Positions 9,587 through 20,300 of a DNA stretch of 64,000 nucleotides are shown in pieces (within the stretch, counting starts at the first letter, position 1; every line of letters starts with the position of its first letter). The stretch lies in assembly GCA_910575555.1 (NCBI GenBank), contig CAJTFX010000003.1, positions 124,001 through 188,000 on the forward strand. Direction: 5' to 3'. The DNA is from Lachnospiraceae bacterium. Its GTDB lineage: Bacteria; Bacillota; Clostridia; Lachnospirales; Lachnospiraceae. The position numbers were made by a program, and so were the translations under genes. The notes under the pieces are model-generated. The model was not told the DNA's origin. It did no database searches and was given only the letters and a program-made list of their open reading frames with translations.

Positions 9587-10087
9587 ATGGCAAAAGTAGG
9601 AATTGTAATGGGCAGCGACTCAGATATGCCGGTAATGGCAAAGGCGGCGGACATTTTAGCGGAGCTGGGAATTGAATATGAAATGAAAATTATTTCAGCC
9701 CACAGGGAGCCGGATGTATTTTTTGAATATGCCAAAACGGCAGAAGAGAAGGGATTTCAGGTAATTATTGCAGGGGCAGGAATGGCAGCCCATCTGCCTG
9801 GAATGTGCGCCGCAATTTTCCCAATGCCGGTGATCGGAATTCCCATGCATACCACATCACTGGGCGGCAGGGATTCTCTCTATTCTATCGTACAGATGCC
9901 TTCAGGCATCCCGGTTGCAACAGTGGCAATCAACGGAGGCGCCAATGCAGGGCTTCTGGCAGCCAAAATTCTGGCAACATCAGACAAAGGGCTGCTTGCA
10001 AAACTGAAAGATTATTCCATGAAATTAAAAGAGCAGGTGGAAGCGAAGGACGCCCGGCTGCAGGAAGTAGGATATAAGAATTATTGA
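9587..10087 (+). CDS. purE: N5-carboxyaminoimidazole ribonucleotide mutase
   Basis: A 166-residue class I PurE, which moves the carboxylate of N5-CAIR to give CAIR in purine synthesis. The N-terminal [13 protein letters not shown] and the phrases SAHREPD and [11 protein letters not shown] are the family active-site motifs; the histidine of SAHR is the known catalytic base. AGGAGA precedes ATG 9587. It is the first gene of purE-purM-purN-purD; no purK is visible nearby. Confidence 0.95.
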   Translation: MAKVGIVMGSDSDMPVMAKAADILAELGIEYEMKIISAHREPDVFFEYAKTAEEKGFQVIIAGAGMAAHLPGMCAAIFPMPVIGIPMHTTSLGGRDSLYSIVQMPSGIPVATVAINGGANAGLLAAKILATSDKGLLAKLKDYSMKLKEQVEAKDARLQEVGYKNY

Positions 10088-10179
10088 GAAACCCAAAACA
10101 CCCTGAGACGGAGCCAGATTTGATTCGGGAGCAGAGGAAATTCAGACAGAGATACAGGAAAGATTTAGGAGGAAAGAGA

Positions 10180-11205
10180 ATGGATTACAAGAATTCAGGC
10201 GTAGACATTGAGGCAGGCTACAAATCAGTAGAACTGATGAAAAAGCATGTGCAGCAGACCATGCGGCCGGAAGTGCTGACCGGGCTTGGCGGATTTTCCG
10301 GCGCCTTTTCCATGGAGAAGTTCAAGGATATGGAAAAACCCACGCTGGTATCCGGCACAGACGGAGTGGGAACGAAGCTGAAGCTGGCTTTTTTGCTGGA
10401 TAAGCATGATACCATTGGAATTGACTGTGTGGCAATGTGCGTCAATGACATTGCATGCGCAGGCGGAGAGCCTTTGTTTTTCCTGGACTATATTGCATGC
10501 GGGAAGAATTATCCTGAGAAAATCGCTACCATTGTCAGCGGTGTGGCTCAAGGATGCATCCAGAGCGATGCCGCATTGATTGGCGGAGAAACAGCGGAAA
10601 TGCCCGGTTTTTATCCGGAGGAGGAATATGATCTTGCCGGATTTGCAGTAGGCGTGGTAGATGAAAAAGATATTATTACCGGAAAAGAATTAAAGGCCGG
10701 GGATGTTTTGCTTGGCATGGCAAGCTCCGGCGTGCATTCCAATGGATTTTCCCTGGTGCGGAAAATATTTAAAATGGATCAGGAAACTCTGAACACTTAT
10801 CATGAGGAGCTGGGAAAAACCCTGGGAGAAGCGCTGCTTGCGCCTACCAAAATTTATGTAAAAGCCCTTCGTTCAGTGAAAGATGCAGGTATCAGGATTA
10901 AAGCCTGCAGCCATATTACCGGCGGCGGTTTTTATGAAAATGTGCCCCGTATGCTGCCGGAAGGAAAACATGCGGTCATTGAGAAAAACAGTTACGAGAT
11001 TCCGCCTGTTTTCAAAATGATGGCAAGAGAAGGCCAGGTTGAAGAAAAGATGATGTATAACACCTACAATATGGGAATCGGCATGGTACTGGCGGTAGAT
11101 CCCAAAGACGCAGAAGGAGCCGTAAAAGCCATTCAGGAAGCAGGAGAAACGGTTTATGTAATCGGCAGAGTGGAAGAGGGAGAGAAAGGGGTTACCTTAT
11201 GCTGA
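10180..11205 (+). CDS. purM: Phosphoribosylformylglycinamidine cyclo-ligase
   Basis: A 341-residue PurM (AIR synthetase), which closes the imidazole ring using ATP. The start ATG 10180 has AGGAGG at 10167-10172; the frame is open further upstream but without a ribosome site. Typical motifs: SGVDIEAGY at the N-terminus, [31 protein letters not shown] and [13 protein letters not shown]. It overlaps purN by 7 bases. Confidence 0.95.
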   Translation: MDYKNSGVDIEAGYKSVELMKKHVQQTMRPEVLTGLGGFSGAFSMEKFKDMEKPTLVSGTDGVGTKLKLAFLLDKHDTIGIDCVAMCVNDIACAGGEPLFFLDYIACGKNYPEKIATIVSGVAQGCIQSDAALIGGETAEMPGFYPEEEYDLAGFAVGVVDEKDIITGKELKAGDVLLGMASSGVHSNGFSLVRKIFKMDQETLNTYHEELGKTLGEALLAPTKIYVKALRSVKDAGIRIKACSHITGGGFYENVPRMLPEGKHAVIEKNSYEIPPVFKMMAREGQVEEKMMYNTYNMGIGMVLAVDPKDAEGAVKAIQEAGETVYVIGRVEEGEKGVTLC

Positions 11206-11846
11206 AAATTGTAGTTTGCGTGTCCGGCGGCGGCACAAATCTGCAGGCAATCATAGATGGAATTGAGCGGGGAACCATTACCAATACAACCATAGCTGCA
11301 GTAATCAGCAACAATTCAGGAGCCTATGCGTTGGAGCGGGCCAGAACCCATGGAATTGAGGGAGCGTGTATCTCTCCCAGAGATTTTCAGTGCCGGGAGC
11401 AGTTCAATGAAGCCTTTCTGGAAAAACTGGACAGCTATCAGGCTGATTTGGTGGTGCTTGCCGGTTTTCTGGTGGTTTTGCCGGAAATCATGATTAAAAA
11501 GTACCGAAACCGCATCATCAATGTTCATCCTTCCCTGATTCCTTCCTTCTGCGGCAAAGGCTACTACGGCTTAAAGGTGCATGAAGGCGCATTGGAACGG
11601 GGGGTGAAAGTGACAGGAGCCACCGTGCATTTTGTGGACGAGGGAACGGACACCGGCCCTATTATTCTGCAGCAGCCGGTGATGGTGGAACAGGATGATA
11701 CGCCGGAGCTTTTGCAGCGGCGGGTGATGGAACAGGCAGAGTGGAAGATTCTGCCCCGGGCCATTGATTTGATTGCCAATGGAAAAATCCATGTGGAAAA
11801 CGGCAAAGTTTTGCTTCAGGATGAGCCTGGAGAAGAAACGGACTGA
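11199..11846 (+). CDS. purN: Phosphoribosylglycinamide formyltransferase
   Basis: A 215-residue PurN, which transfers formyl from 10-formyl-THF to GAR. Visible motifs: [16 protein letters not shown] at the N-terminus, the catalytic [10 protein letters not shown] (Asn/His pair) near residue 108 and [10 protein letters not shown] holding the catalytic Asp. The start overlaps the purM stop, so translation is coupled. Confidence 0.95.
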   Translation: MLKIVVCVSGGGTNLQAIIDGIERGTITNTTIAAVISNNSGAYALERARTHGIEGACISPRDFQCREQFNEAFLEKLDSYQADLVVLAGFLVVLPEIMIKKYRNRIINVHPSLIPSFCGKGYYGLKVHEGALERGVKVTGATVHFVDEGTDTGPIILQQPVMVEQDDTPELLQRRVMEQAEWKILPRAIDLIANGKIHVENGKVLLQDEPGEETD

Positions 11847-11924
11847 CTGAGAACAGAACCGGGAGGAATTTCAAAGACCCAGAGAATTCTGCGGTCTGCA
11901 TACCGATGGAAAGAGGAGACGGGA

Positions 11925-13202
11925 ATGAAAGTTTTAATTGTGGGAAGCGGCGGACGGGAGCATGCCATTGCGGCAAGTGCGGCCAAAAGTCCGAAAGTAG
12001 ATAAGATATATTGTGCGCCTGGCAATGCAGGCATTGGGCAGATTGCGGAATGTGTGCCCATCGGCGCCATGGAATTTGACAAACTGGCGGCTTTCGCCAA
12101 AGAACAGCAGATTGATTTCACCATTATCGGCATGGACGATCCCCTGGTAGGCGGGATTGTGGATGTATTTGAGGCAGAGGGACTGAAGGTGTTCGGCCCC
12201 AGGAAAAATGCCGCAATTCTGGAGGGAAGCAAAGCTTTTTCCAAGGATTTGATGAAAAAATACAACATTCCCACAGCCGGTTACGAAACGTTTGACGATC
12301 CGAAACAGGCTCTGGCCTATCTGGAAACAGCGAAAATGCCCATTGTCTTAAAGGCAGACGGCCTGGCGCTGGGAAAAGGCGTGTTAATCTGCAATACTCT
12401 GGAAGAAGCTAAAGCCGGCGTAAAAGAGATTATGGAAGATAAGAAGTTCGGTTCTGCCGGAAACCATATGGTGGTGGAAGAATTTATGACGGGCCGGGAA
12501 GTGTCCGTATTGTCTTTTGTGGACGGAAAAACCATCAAAATCATGTCCTCCGCCCAGGATCACAAACGCGCCAAAGACGGGGATCAGGGCCTGAATACAG
12601 GAGGAATGGGAACCTTTTCTCCCAGTCCGTTCTATACAAAAGAAGTGGATGAATTCTGCCGGAAGCATATCTATCAGGCGACGGTGGACGCGATGGCTGC
12701 CGAGGGGCGTCCTTTTACCGGAATTATTTTCTTCGGCCTGATGCTGACCAAAGACGGGCCTAAGGTATTGGAGTACAATGCCCGGTTCGGTGATCCGGAG
12801 GCCCAGGTGGTATTGCCAAGAATGAAAAATGACATGATTGAGGTGATGGAAGCCTGTGTGGAAGGAAGGCTGTCAGACATTGATCTGCAGTTTGAAAACA
12901 ACGCGGCAGTCTGCGTGGTTCTGGCGTCCGACGGGTATCCCGTGTCCTATGAGAAGGGATTTGAAATCAAAGGTCTGGAGAAGTTTCATGAGGAAGAGGG
13001 GTATTACTGCTTCCACGCGGGAACAGCCTTAAAGGATGGAAAGCTTGTGACAAACGGAGGCCGCGTCCTTGGAATTACCGCCAAGGGAAATGATTTGAAA
13101 GAAGCCAGGGCCAATGCCTATAAGGCTGCGGAATGGGCAGAATTCGATCATAAATATATGAGAAACGATATTGGAAAGGCAATTGATGAAATAAAAGGAT
13201 AA
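11925..13202 (+). CDS. purD: Phosphoribosylamine--glycine ligase
   Basis: A 425-residue PurD of the ATP-grasp superfamily, which makes GAR from phosphoribosylamine and glycine. The N-terminal VGSGGREHAIA, the ATP-grasp segments VLKADGLALGKGV and VVEEFMTGREVSV, and YNARFGDPEAQ are characteristic. Last gene of the purine run, 78 bases after purN, followed by a strong terminator. Confidence 0.96.
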   Translation: MKVLIVGSGGREHAIAASAAKSPKVDKIYCAPGNAGIGQIAECVPIGAMEFDKLAAFAKEQQIDFTIIGMDDPLVGGIVDVFEAEGLKVFGPRKNAAILEGSKAFSKDLMKKYNIPTAGYETFDDPKQALAYLETAKMPIVLKADGLALGKGVLICNTLEEAKAGVKEIMEDKKFGSAGNHMVVEEFMTGREVSVLSFVDGKTIKIMSSAQDHKRAKDGDQGLNTGGMGTFSPSPFYTKEVDEFCRKHIYQATVDAMAAEGRPFTGIIFFGLMLTKDGPKVLEYNARFGDPEAQVVLPRMKNDMIEVMEACVEGRLSDIDLQFENNAAVCVVLASDGYPVSYEKGFEIKGLEKFHEEEGYYCFHAGTALKDGKLVTNGGRVLGITAKGNDLKEARANAYKAAEWAEFDHKYMRNDIGKAIDEIKG

Positions 13203-13217
13203 TGCCTGCAGTATTTT

Positions 13218-13240
13218 GATATTTAACCGCCGGAGTAATA
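13218..13240. repeat. Single arm of dispersed palindromic repeat
   Basis: The 23-base arm GATATTTAACCGCCGGAGTAATA directly after purD. The same arm occurs at 28468-28486, 31785-31809 and, with one change, 55210-55232. No opposite arm is seen here. Confidence 0.75.
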
Positions 13241-13270
13241 AAAAGTGCGTGGAGAAAAAAGGCATTTGAA

Positions 13271-13316
13271 AAATATCAGAGAATCCTCTGTTTTTCAGGG
13301 ATTCTCTGATATTTTT
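13271..13316 (+). terminator. Terminator after purD
   Basis: A 16-base perfect stem, AAATATCAGAGAATCC with GGATTCTCTGATATTT, and a T-rich end. It separates the purine operon from vanRS. Confidence 0.88.
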
Positions 13317-13370
13317 AAGGAAAATTTAATATTTTGAAAGGAAATAACACAGGAATTTTCCAGAGGTCTT

Positions 13371-13379
13371 TGTTATAAT
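13371..13379 (+). promoter_or_regulatory. Extended -10 promoter for vanR/vanS-like pair
   Basis: TGTTATAAT gives a consensus -10 (13374-13379) with an upstream TG. No good -35 is found 17 bases before it, which suits an activated promoter. It lies about 55 bases before the regulator start. Confidence 0.45.
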
Positions 13380-13434
13380 ATACCGATATGAAATATAAGA
13401 AATTTTAATTCAGCCTTTGGGAAAGGATAATAAT

Positions 13435-14139
13435 ATGAAAGACAGAATTCTGGTAGTGGATGATGAAAAAGAAATTGCCGATTTGGTGGCTTTTTATCTG
13501 GAAAGTGAAACTTTTGAAGTGGTTACCTGTTATTCTGCAGAGACAGCGCTGCAAAATGTGTCTGAGAAAGAATTTGACCTGGCGATACTGGATATTATGC
13601 TGCCGGGAACCAGCGGGTTTGAAATATGCAGGACGATTCGGGAAAGCCATAATTATCCGGTGATTATGCTGACAGCAAAGGATGAAGAGATAGATAAAAT
13701 CCGGGGCCTGATGCTGGGAGCCGATGACTATATGACGAAACCATTCCGTCCCCTGGAGCTGGTGGCCCGTGTCAAAGCTCAGCTTCGCCGGTATAAACGC
13801 TACAATCAATCCCCGGTTCCGGAAGTTCAGGATCATTCCCTTCTGGTGCATGGGGGACTGGTGATGAATGTAAAGACCCATGAATGCCAGCTGGATGAAA
13901 AACCCCTGGTGCTGACTCCTACAGAATTTTCCATATTAAAGATTCTATGTGAACGGAAAGGGGAAGTGGTCAGTTCTGAGGAATTATTTCACGGTGTATG
14001 GAAAGATGAGTATTACAATAAAAGCAATAATACCATAACTGTACATATCCGCCACCTGCGGGAGAAAATGAAAGATTCCGTGGAGCATCCCAAGTATATT
14101 AAAACAATCTGGGGAGTGGGGTATAAAATTGAAAACTGA
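13435..14139 (+). CDS. vanR: VanR-like OmpR family response regulator
   Basis: A 234-residue regulator with receiver domain (phospho-acceptor Asp53 in LAILDIMLPG, conserved Lys in YMTKPF) and a C-terminal winged helix (TPTEFSILKILCERKGEVVS...TVHIRHLREKM). ATG 13435 is chosen because AAAGGA lies seven bases upstream; a TTG 18 bases earlier is possible. Sequence style and the VanS-like partner place it with the VanR group that controls D-Ala-D-Ser or D-Ala-D-Lac gene sets. The vanG-type genes are 12 kb downstream, so the link is inferred. Confidence 0.82.
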   Translation: MKDRILVVDDEKEIADLVAFYLESETFEVVTCYSAETALQNVSEKEFDLAILDIMLPGTSGFEICRTIRESHNYPVIMLTAKDEEIDKIRGLMLGADDYMTKPFRPLELVARVKAQLRRYKRYNQSPVPEVQDHSLLVHGGLVMNVKTHECQLDEKPLVLTPTEFSILKILCERKGEVVSSEELFHGVWKDEYYNKSNNTITVHIRHLREKMKDSVEHPKYIKTIWGVGYKIEN

Positions 14140-15283
14140 ACGAATAAGAAGGAAAAAAAGAAATTCTGCGTATTCCAAATTGATTTTCCGCATATTTATG
14201 CAGACTGTTGCCATTGTAATACTGACATTTCTCATTATTTCCGCATTGTACAGGCACTTCTGGTTCCGCAGGGTGGGAGACTGGATTGTACAGTTTTTGC
14301 AGGATGCGTTTCAGCTGGAGCTGTTGGATGCGCTGAATATTTATCAATATGGGCTGAGGGAAAATGCCTGGCTGTTTATTTTCGGGGCGGTGGCAGTCTG
14401 TTTTCTTTTGCTGTTTCGGATTTCCCTGTCCTGGTTTATCCGGTATTTTAACGAGATAGACGCTGCATTGGATACGCTGATTCAGGGAGACAACAAAGAA
14501 ATTGTTCTGACTCAGGAAATGGAGCCGATGGAGCGGAAGCTGAACGTTCTGCGTCAGACCCTGGAAAAGCGGGAGTTGGAATCTAAGCTTGCAGAGGAAC
14601 GGAAAAATAATCTTGTGATGTATCTGGCCCATGATATCCGGACGCCGCTTACCTCCGTAATCGGTTACCTGAGTCTTTTGGAAGAAGCGCCGGACATGCC
14701 CATGGAGCAGAAGGCAAAATATGTGCATATTACGTTGGAAAAAGCCAATCGTCTGGAACAGCTGATTAATGAATTTTTTGAAATTACCAAGTACAATATT
14801 CAGGAAATCGTTCTGGAAAAAGAAGAAATTGATCTGTACTATATGCTGCTGCAGATGTTGGAGGAATTCTATCCTCTTCTGGAGGAAAAAGGAAACCGGG
14901 CCGTGCTTCACAGTGATGAAAATGTAAGTATTTGCGGCGATCCGGCCAAATTGGCAAGGGTGTTTAACAATATTTTAAAAAATGCCGTTGCCTACAGTGA
15001 CAGGAATACGCAGATTGATATTTTCGTGGAAGAAGTCAAAGCACCGCAGCAGGAGAAAATTATTATTACCTTTCGCAATCAGGGAAAAACCATTCCCAAA
15101 GAAAAACTGGAGTCAATTTTTGATAAATTCTACCGGTTGGATGCGGCCAGAAACTCCCATACAGGAGGCGCAGGACTGGGGCTTGCCATTGCAAAAGAGA
15201 TTGTCACCAGGCACGGGGGCAGAATACTTGCAGAGAGCGGGAACGGACAGGTGACGTTTCGGGTGGAATTGCCGGCGGAGTAA
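14129..15283 (+). CDS. vanS: VanS-like sensor histidine kinase
   Basis: A 384-residue kinase starting at TTG 14129, overlapping vanR by 11 bases, with GGGGAGTGGGG upstream. Two membrane spans (about residues 20-42 and 84-106) enclose a short outside loop of about 40 residues, as in VanS proteins. The H-box YLAHDIRTPLTSVIGYLSLL has the phospho-acceptor His168, and the next segment (ITLEKANRLEQLINEFFEIT) is very close in style to VanS. ATPase motifs NILKNAVAYS and GGAGLGLAIAKEI follow. The signal may be glycopeptides or lipid II (family knowledge). Confidence 0.82.
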   Translation: MKTERIRRKKRNSAYSKLIFRIFMQTVAIVILTFLIISALYRHFWFRRVGDWIVQFLQDAFQLELLDALNIYQYGLRENAWLFIFGAVAVCFLLLFRISLSWFIRYFNEIDAALDTLIQGDNKEIVLTQEMEPMERKLNVLRQTLEKRELESKLAEERKNNLVMYLAHDIRTPLTSVIGYLSLLEEAPDMPMEQKAKYVHITLEKANRLEQLINEFFEITKYNIQEIVLEKEEIDLYYMLLQMLEEFYPLLEEKGNRAVLHSDENVSICGDPAKLARVFNNILKNAVAYSDRNTQIDIFVEEVKAPQQEKIIITFRNQGKTIPKEKLESIFDKFYRLDAARNSHTGGAGLGLAIAKEIVTRHGGRILAESGNGQVTFRVELPAE

Positions 15284-15354
15284 TATACGGTAGGCAGCGT
15301 TCCGGGCGGAACGAATGGGAAACTTCAGATTATAAAAAGCAGTGCAACAAAAAA

Positions 15355-15428
15355 TGGAAGCAATGGGGCTCGAACCCATGACCTCTCGCGTGTGAGGCGA
15401 ACGCTCATCCCAGCTGAACTATGCTTCC
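15355..15428 (-). tRNA. tRNA-Val (anticodon CAC)
   Basis: Read on the minus strand this is a full cloverleaf: acceptor GGAAGCA / TGCTTCC with discriminator A, D arm with AGCTGGGA, anticodon loop CTCACAC giving anticodon CAC, and T arm ATGGGTTCGAGCCCCAT. The CCA tail is not encoded; a T run follows and can end transcription. It decodes GUG valine codons. Confidence 0.95.
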
Positions 15429-15609
15429 ATGTCATCTATTATAGCACTATCATCTGAAATTGCAAGAGTTTACTGAAAATCATTTCACAACAGAAAACAG
15501 ACGATTAAAAACATTTTCCTTGCGCTCTGTTCGTTCTTTTCCGATATATGGATTAAATCATTAAGCAACAGGAAAAGGATTTCAGGAAAACAGACAGGAG
15601 GTTGTCAGA

Positions 15610-16311
15610 ATGAGAATTAATGGAGTGAACAAAACAGCTCAAAGTCCCGGACAGGCAGGAATGGTGCAGAAAGAGGATGCTGTAAGCAAGAGTATCCGAA
15701 AACAGATTGCAAATAAGCAGAAAGAGCTTCAGAATCTCTCTTCCAATCAGGAAATGGAAATGGAGGAAAAGAGTAAAAAGCGCCAGGAAATCATGCAGGA
15801 AATCAATGATTTAAACAATCAGCTCAGACAGCATCAGATGGAACAGCGCAGAGAAGCAATGAATGCGGAACGAAAACAGGAAAAAGGAGCATCTGCGGAT
15901 GATTTTAGCAGCAGAAAGTCCGGGGCCAAAGGGACTGGAGGAATGTCAAAGGCAGGCATGAAGGCCATGATTTCTGCAGATGCAGCATTGAGCCAGGCAC
16001 AGGTTCAGGGTTCAACGGCAACCGGAATGGAAAACAGGGCGGCAATCCTGAAAACGGAAATTAAATTAGACAGCAGCCGGGGCGCAGACGTATCCAAAAA
16101 GAAAGAAGAACTGGCCGAAGTGGAAGAGAAGGCGGCGAAAGCCGAGGCTTCCCAGCTGGGCACTTTAAACAGCGCCAACGAAGAGATGAAGAAAGCCCAG
16201 GAAGCAGGCCCGGATGAAGAGAAAGACAAAAATTCTGAAAAAGCCGACAGAGAACAGGAAGAGAAAGCAGAACATATGCCTCAATATCCTTCCATAAACA
16301 TCTATTTGTAG
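15610..16311 (+). CDS. FlxA-like coiled-coil protein
   Basis: A 233-residue hydrophilic protein with AGGAGG before ATG 15610. Residues about 25-95 (SKSIRKQIANKQKELQNLSS followed by a Glu/Gln-rich heptad pattern) look like the FlxA-like family, and the remainder is charged coiled coil with a Lys/Glu-rich tail ending YPSINIYL. No signal peptide or membrane span. Some family members are flagellum-associated, but no motility genes are visible here. Function unknown. Confidence 0.6.
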   Translation: MRINGVNKTAQSPGQAGMVQKEDAVSKSIRKQIANKQKELQNLSSNQEMEMEEKSKKRQEIMQEINDLNNQLRQHQMEQRREAMNAERKQEKGASADDFSSRKSGAKGTGGMSKAGMKAMISADAALSQAQVQGSTATGMENRAAILKTEIKLDSSRGADVSKKKEELAEVEEKAAKAEASQLGTLNSANEEMKKAQEAGPDEEKDKNSEKADREQEEKAEHMPQYPSINIYL

Positions 16312-16428
16312 GGCCGGATAGGCAGTCCTTTGCTGAACAAAAAAGTGAGAAACAGCTCAGATGACGCGGAAATCCCTGCAAAAAGTAACAGATTTTCATG
16401 CCGCCAGACCTTTCTTGTTAAAAAGGTA

Positions 16429-16457
16429 TTGTCAATAACATTATTAAAGTGTATAAT
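16429..16457 (+). promoter_or_regulatory. Sigma-A promoter for the TetR gene
   Basis: TTGTCA at 16429-16434, a 17-base spacer and TATAAT at 16452-16457, about 47 bases before the TetR start. Confidence 0.75.
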
Positions 16458-16504
16458 TTCAAAAGAAACAAAAATGCACCAAAATATTATTTTTTGGAGG
16501 GAGC

Positions 16505-17107
16505 GTGGTCATTCTGGATGATACCAGAACTCGAATTATTTTTGCAGCGATGAAGGTCGTGCGGCAGAATGGCTTAGAAGGGGCACGCATCCAAAGCGTC
16601 AGTAATGTGGCGGGAATTTCCCCCGGGGCTTTGTACCGTTATTTTGAAAGTAAGGATCAGCTGTTGATTGAGAGCTTTGTATACGTGGACAAACGGGCGG
16701 CAGCGATTTTCGATCATGTGAAGTTTGATCCGAAGGAAGTAATCACAGATCCGATGGGAGCAGTCAAGAGTCTGTGGCAGCCTTACTTCCGATTTTGGGT
16801 GGCACATCCGGATGAAACCATTTTTTATCATCGTTTCCGTGACAGTGCCTTTTTTCCAAAGTTCGACAAGTGCCGGGATGCGTCCTATTTTAGTTCTTTT
16901 GCCGGGATGGTTCACGATTTTCTGGAAGCATTTCCGGGGCTGAGGCAGATCAATCAGGATCTTTTGTGGCTTCATGTGCTCAGTTCCACGGTGATGTATG
17001 CCAAATATGTGGTAGAAGGAGTGCTCACGGATAATCAGGAGACTGAGGATACGGTATTTCGACTGCTGACGACCGGTTTAAGCGGTTATCTGAAGCTGGA
17101 GAAGTAA
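16505..17107 (+). CDS. TetR/AcrR family regulator
   Basis: A 200-residue regulator starting at GTG 16505 behind TTGGAGGGAG. The N-terminal helix-turn-helix reads GARIQSVSNVAGISPGALYR followed by YFESKDQLL, typical of TetR. The C-terminal ligand and dimer region has no close match I can name. It lies just upstream of the sortase-substrate gene, whose leader contains two inverted copies of an AAATAAAC-type site, so it may control that operon (inference). Confidence 0.88.
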   Translation: MVILDDTRTRIIFAAMKVVRQNGLEGARIQSVSNVAGISPGALYRYFESKDQLLIESFVYVDKRAAAIFDHVKFDPKEVITDPMGAVKSLWQPYFRFWVAHPDETIFYHRFRDSAFFPKFDKCRDASYFSSFAGMVHDFLEAFPGLRQINQDLLWLHVLSSTVMYAKYVVEGVLTDNQETEDTVFRLLTTGLSGYLKLEK

Positions 17108-17124
17108 AAGGAGAAAAAGTAATA

Positions 17125-17155
17125 AAAACTACCGCTGCAGAGCGGTTTGTTTTTG
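17125..17155 (+). terminator. Terminator after the TetR gene
   Basis: Stem ACCGCT / AGCGGT with a GCAG loop, flanked by an A run and TTTGTTTTT. It separates the regulator from the surface-protein operon. Confidence 0.7.
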
Positions 17156-17162
17156 AACACAG

Positions 17163-17275
17163 GTAAGTAAATGTTTATTTTCCTGAAAAACCCAGTTCCG
17201 GATTTGTATCGTTCTATAAAAAGAAAAGATGCCGTAAGGCAATTTTTTTTACAATTTAAGTAAATAAACGTTCAC
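17163..17275. promoter_or_regulatory. Paired inverted operator-like sites before the surface protein
   Basis: GTAAGTAAATGTTTATTT (17163-17180) and TAAGTAAATAAACGTTCAC (17257-17275) share an AAATAAAC-R-TT core in opposite orientation, about 95 bases apart, in the TetR-surface protein gap. TetR-type regulators often bind such AT-rich sites; no direct proof. Confidence 0.35.
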
Positions 17276-17312
17276 TCCAAAAGCGATAATTTAAAAGAAA
17301 GAAGGTTATGGA

Positions 17313-20300
17313 ATGTTGAAATTTCAGCGAAATGTTTTTGGAAACAAAGGGATTTGGCAGAATTCGAATTTCAGGAGAAGGGGCAGAAGAAAACTGCTGG
17401 CTGTTTTTTTGTGCCTGTCAATGATGGCTGCTTTTTTGCCGGGGACTGCAGCAGAAGCGGAGGAAGAAGAGAGGCTTTCCGGGATTGTGGAATTTCAGAG
17501 TATTACGCTTCATTATGCCAAAGCCGACGGTTTGCCGGAGGAAACAGCTATTGAGGAGCATGTTCTGTTGGAAAAAGATCGGAAGCTTGCGCTTCGTTAT
17601 GAGTACGAAATTACAGGGGAGCAGTGCAGCATAATTCAGGCGGATACCAACTATTATCTGGAAGTATCTCCGCATCTGGTTTTGCCGGATTTGGGGAATG
17701 CAGGTTCCGAACTGACCATAATGACGGAGGAGGGGCCCCGGCGGTTTGGGGCAATTTTTGCAGACGGGGTCAGGGCATGGGTTGTTTTTGACGCGTCTGA
17801 GGAGGGTTCCGGCACAGTTTTAGCAGAATACGGCGAGCTTCAGGATGCATTTTTCTATTTAAACTGCGGCCGTGCAGGCCAACCGCCGGAGGGAGAAACT
17901 CCCGTTGACGGAAAAAATCTCTATGTCATGAAGTTTGAAAACGGGGAAACGCTGAAATTCGGCTATGCAGAGCGCGAACCGGTGGAAGCGCAGGCGCAGG
18001 TGAAAAAGAGCGGAAGCCTAAACGGAAAAACCATTGCCTGGACGATTCAATATACCCCTTGGCAAAATCCCGCCGGCGGCGATCTGACAATGGAGACAGA
18101 ATTTGAACTGCGGGATGTGATTGATTCATCTCTTCACAGTTATGCTGCAGGCAGTGCGAAAATCGACGGTACGGAGCTTGCCGCCTATCATTCCCGGGAG
18201 GAAATTACAGGTGAGGAGGAAGCCTATGTATTGGAGGAAGCGTCTGATGAGGATGGTTCTGTCCAGCTGAGCTTCGGCGGCAGGAAATTTCGCGCGGGGG
18301 CCGCTACCCAGGGAGCGCCAGCTCAGGTGCTGACTCTTACCTATGAAACAGTGATCAAAGACGAGCTTCTTCTGCCCGGAGGCAAAGGCGGGCAGAAAGT
18401 GACCAACGGAGTGGAACTGTTTGCAGAAACAGACGGAGAATTTCAGGGACTTAACATTTCAAGCAGCCAAACGGTGGCGGTTCCTCAGCCTGTCTGGCTG
18501 ACGAAAAAAGGGACGACCACACGATATGACGACGGTACGGGTTCTGCCACTGACTGGACGGTTACTTTTTTTCCCAACGGTTTTTCCTTTTCAGAAGATC
18601 ACAGCCTGACTTTTCATGATCAGCTTCCTGCCGGCAGTACGCTGGATGCGGATTCTGTGAAAATCAACGGAGCATCGGCGGCTGTCCTGGAGGACGGGCA
18701 GAACGGATTTACTGTTTCACCCATTGTCACAGAACATGAAACCGTGATCCTCACATACCAGACCAGGGTTCCGGAGGAAATGTATGACAGCGGAACCAAT
18801 CTTGGAAATAATGTGGCCTGGTTTACCTTTCATTATAATGAGAAAGATTATGAAGCGCCGAAGGTCACAACCCCTGTGGATAGCGGAGACGGCAGCGGTA
18901 TGCCCGGTACAGCTACCCTGGTGAAATCCAACAGCGGTTACAACGCAAGCTTGCGCACGATTGACTGGACGGTAACCATTAATCCTCATAAAGCCTATCT
19001 GAAAAGCGGCACGTTTACAGACGATTTCCGGGAGATTGGCGGTGTCTGCAGTGAAAAGGGGCATAGCAGCGGACTGGAACTGGCGGGCGATCCGGACGGT
19101 ATTTCTGTTTTGATCAACAATCAGGAACCTGCGGAAGATGAAAAAGATCTGGTGAAGGCAGACTATAAAGATCAGGTTCTTACCATAACGGCAGGAGAGG
19201 TGGGTGCGAAAACTATTACGATTGCTTATAAGACAAAAGTGTGCGATCCCTGTATTTTTGCAAATAACACTTCCAGGAAGCAGTTGAAAAATATCGTTTC
19301 AACGGAAGATATGCTGATTGGAAAAAACACAACGGCTGCACGAAGCGCCAAAGCAGAAAGCGCTGTCAGTGTCAATGCGGTGGTTTTGACCAAAAAAACG
19401 CCCATTTACGATTATACAGCCGGTAAAATGAAGTGGACGGTGGAAGTAGACGCAGCGGGTCTGCCTATGGAAGAAGTGATGTTGACCGATGATTTGCCAA
19501 AGGGGCTGACTTATGCGGAAGATTCCCTGGAAACTCTGCCGGTAATTGCAGGAGCGTCGGCAGAGGCCCAGGGGCAGGAACTTACCATTAATCTGGGAAA
19601 TGTGACGGAGAAAACCACTGTTACTTTTGATACGGAGGTAGATCCTGAGAAAACCGGATTCAGCAGCAATGAGGCGGTTCGGATTTCCAATACCATTGTG
19701 ATGAATGGAATAGCTGACAGTGTGCCCTTTGGGAAGGTTTCTCACAGTGTATCCGGAAATTTTGTCAACCATGGGCTGGTGAAAAGCAGCAGCGTAGATC
19801 AACCGAAAGAGCTGATTCAGTATGAGGTGCTGATCAATCCCTACGGCCTTGCCCTTTCAGAATGTCCGTCCCTTGTGGACACTCTGGACAAACGGCTTCA
19901 AGTGGATTTGGACACCTTACGTTTTTATAAAGCAAGATTGTCAGGAACTACAGGAAACGGCGGACAAAAGCCAAACTATCAAAAAGAGGGGGACGGGTTT
20001 TCGCTGCAGGCAGAAAATTATGATCTGGAATCAAACAGTTTTACGGTGAAGCTTCCCATTGAAGCGGGCAGCCGGAATGCCTATGTGCTGACTTACACGG
20101 CGGATATTATGAAACGTCAGGCAGGCAATTATGGCAACAGCGTCCGTTTTGAGGGCGGCGCCGTGCTGTTGGGCGGCAGCAAAAACAACAGCGCTTCGGT
20201 GGGCGGCGGTGGAGGCGGAGGCGGCGGTGGCGTCGCAGCCAGAAAAGCAGGTATTGCCGTCACCAAAACCGACAGTGATAATCAAAAACCTCTCGCCGGG

